Of a stretch of DNA of 6,955 bases, positions 5,579-6,955 are shown piece after piece. The DNA lies in contig JAFAQG010000919.1 of assembly GCA_019246575.1 (NCBI GenBank), positions 1 through 6,955 on the forward strand, written 5' to 3'. Below the pieces are notes generated by a model. The model was not told where the DNA came from, ran no database searches, and saw nothing but the letters and a program-made list of their open reading frames with translations. The translations under genes and the position numbers were made by a program. The number at the start of each line of letters is the position of its first letter. The stretch's first letter is position 1. The stretch is from Acidobacteriaceae bacterium (GTDB lineage: Bacteria; Acidobacteriota; Terriglobia; Bryobacterales; Bryobacteraceae).

Positions 5579-6955
5579 TCAGACGACCTTTAACTCTCTT
5601 AAAGCGTCGCCGACGGCAGCGAGGTTCGCGAGTTTCATTTCGGAATACTTACGCGAAATCACCAGACCCTGAGCGCCGCCGCGGTAGGCAGCCTTGGTTA
5701 CTTCCCTGGTTACGGGCGGTGTGCAGCGGCTGAAATTCGGATCCATGTTAGAGATGTCGACGTCGATGCCGGGCCAGATCTGGGTGTTTGTACCCTTGAC
5801 ACCCTCGACGCAGCGCTTGGTTTCGCGATACACGTAATCGGGCGAAAGTCCCGTATACGGCAGCTCCGCGTACCCGCGTTCGCGGTAATTCATGATCCGA
5901 TATTCGAATTCGAGAGCCTCATCGACCGGCATGTCACCATAGATGGTGTTTCGCGTGCTGGTAATGTATGTTTCCATCCGCGTACCGCCCAGATTGTGAT
6001 ACACGGTCATCTTCAGGTAGTCGGAGTATTTACTCAGCTCCTGCAAGTCGGTCTGAGCGCGGAAAAACGGACTAAAACTATGCGCGTGCCAAACGTGCCA
6101 CCCGACCTGAACATTCGGCTTGATGGATTTGACTAGTTGATAGATAGCGTCATAAGTTTCGTGAACGCTATCGTTCCACATTGTTTCCCAAGCTAGGATC
6201 TCGGGATAGCGAAAGAGAACTCGCCAGAGCGTCGTGTAGTAGCCATCGACGGGACGCTCGCCCGAGCGGCAGGCGCGAGTCCAGGCTTCGAGCTGATGGA
6301 AACCTGCGAAGGCGCGCTTCACATCAATCCCGCGTTTGGCAGCTTTCTGTTGGCAGAAAGTACAGAAGCAAGTTACGCGTGATGGATCGTTACCGTTGCG
6401 ATTGTGCACGGATTCAATCATGTTGCCGAATGCGCCGTAGCGCTCCGAGCCCCACATGATGCCGTCTATGTCGTAAGAGCGAGTGTAGTCTTCCATCAGC
6501 CCGAGCAGGAAGTTGTGATGGTCGGGATTGTTGAAGCAAACGGTATGAGCGTTTCTGCCGTACAGGTCGCGTTCCTGAATTTTTTCGACGTTCGGGACAG
6601 TGGAACTCCAGACGTCCTCACTCCAGGTATAGACCTTTACGCCGCGCTTTTTCGCGACCGGGATGACCATTTCGAGAATGTCAATGTTGCCGTGATCGGG
6701 CGCCTTTACATCGCGAATAACAGTGTTCTTGTAATACTCCAGATGTGGTGTGGCGTAATTGCCGCCGTGAAAGTTTTTGTCGTACTCCTGGACACCGTGG
6801 TCCGGCAGCGGATGACCCGGAAGTTGCCGGCTCGCGATTCCATTGCCGTAAGTGAAGGTCGCGAGAAAAAGCGTATTAACGCACGCCTTCTCCTGTAAAA
6901 TGTCGAGCACCTGTTCGGTGCCCTCGTCGAGAAACGAGATTGAGCCGATCTGAAT
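5579..6955 (-). CDS. Probable TIM-barrel, glycoside-hydrolase-like protein, 5'-truncated
   Basis: The frame is open from the right edge of the window to the TGA at 5579-5581, giving 458 visible residues; the start and any signal peptide are outside. The visible protein begins IQIGSISFLDEGTEQVLDIL, like a first barrel strand and helix. Alternating hydrophobic strands and helices, for example GVKVYTWSEDVW, DIDGIMWGSERYGAF (visible residues 162-176), VQVGWHVWHAHSFSPFF and TQIWPGIDVDI, fit a (beta/alpha)8 barrel of the kind seen in glycoside hydrolases and hypothetical GH-like families. E171 in WGSER and E257 in WETMWND are candidate catalytic acids. A CxCxxC cluster (C196, C198, C201) followed by QQKAAKRGID resembles the CFCxxCxxKAxxxGID segment of some unassigned carbohydrate-active families and might bind a metal or form disulfides. 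The exact family and substrate are not recognised. The internal GTG at 6910 is not the start. A stem-loop follows the stop; the gene may be its own unit. Confidence 0.8.
   Translation of the reverse strand: MQIGSISFLDEGTEQVLDILQEKACVNTLFLATFTYGNGIASRQLPGHPLPDHGVQEYDKNFHGGNYATPHLEYYKNTVIRDVKAPDHGNIDILEMVIPVAKKRGVKVYTWSEDVWSSTVPNVEKIQERDLYGRNAHTVCFNNPDHHNFLLGLMEDYTRSYDIDGIMWGSERYGAFGNMIESVHNRNGNDPSRVTCFCTFCQQKAAKRGIDVKRAFAGFHQLEAWTRACRSGERPVDGYYTTLWRVLFRYPEILAWETMWNDSVHETYDAIYQLVKSIKPNVQVGWHVWHAHSFSPFFRAQTDLQELSKYSDYLKMTVYHNLGGTRMETYITSTRNTIYGDMPVDEALEFEYRIMNYRERGYAELPYTGLSPDYVYRETKRCVEGVKGTNTQIWPGIDVDISNMDPNFSRCTPPVTREVTKAAYRGGAQGLVISRKYSEMKLANLAAVGDALRELKVV

Noticed and set aside
6404..6898. 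Plus-strand frame of 164 residues opposite the TIM-barrel gene
   Set aside because: It looks fairly protein-like, but it is fully antisense to a frame with conserved barrel motifs and has no recognisable domain or ribosome site.

Overview
The window looks like a piece of chromosome from an environmental bacterium of moderately high GC, most likely an acidobacterium (Solibacter/Bryobacter-like). This is inferred from protein style: a class I ketol-acid reductoisomerase with an [11 protein letters not shown] active-site segment, and a very large propeller-type sensor kinase whose mature N-terminus (ALDPSKALTQYAHRIW) has the form common in acidobacterial sensors. No RNA gene, insertion sequence, CRISPR array or phage gene was seen.

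Left part, plus strand: the 3' part of ilvN (acetolactate synthase small subunit), then 35 bp later a complete ilvC (ketol-acid reductoisomerase). Together they are the tail of a branched-chain amino acid operon: the enzyme regulated by IlvN makes acetolactate and IlvC converts it to the dihydroxy acid. ilvC meets the next gene tail to tail with only 21 bp between the stop codons.

Middle part, minus strand: a two-component system in the order kinase then regulator. The 947-residue kinase has a signal peptide, a twelve-motif beta-propeller sensor, a Y_Y_Y domain, one membrane segment and a HisKA_3/HATPase_c core. Its stop codon is followed after one codon, in the same frame, by a NarL/FixJ-type response regulator of about 221-223 residues. 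The signal sensed is not identifiable from the sequence.

Right part, minus strand: a small exported Ala/Lys-rich protein whose mature part is built from five consecutive 11-residue units, resembling group 3 LEA proteins. Upstream of it lies the 3' part (458 residues visible) of a probable TIM-barrel, glycoside-hydrolase-like protein with a CxCxxC cluster; its start is beyond the window. All minus-strand genes point the same way, but gaps of 92 and 140 bp with stem-loops suggest separate transcription units. The points most worth a second look are the 11-mer exported protein, the unassigned TIM-barrel protein and the in-frame kinase/regulator junction.
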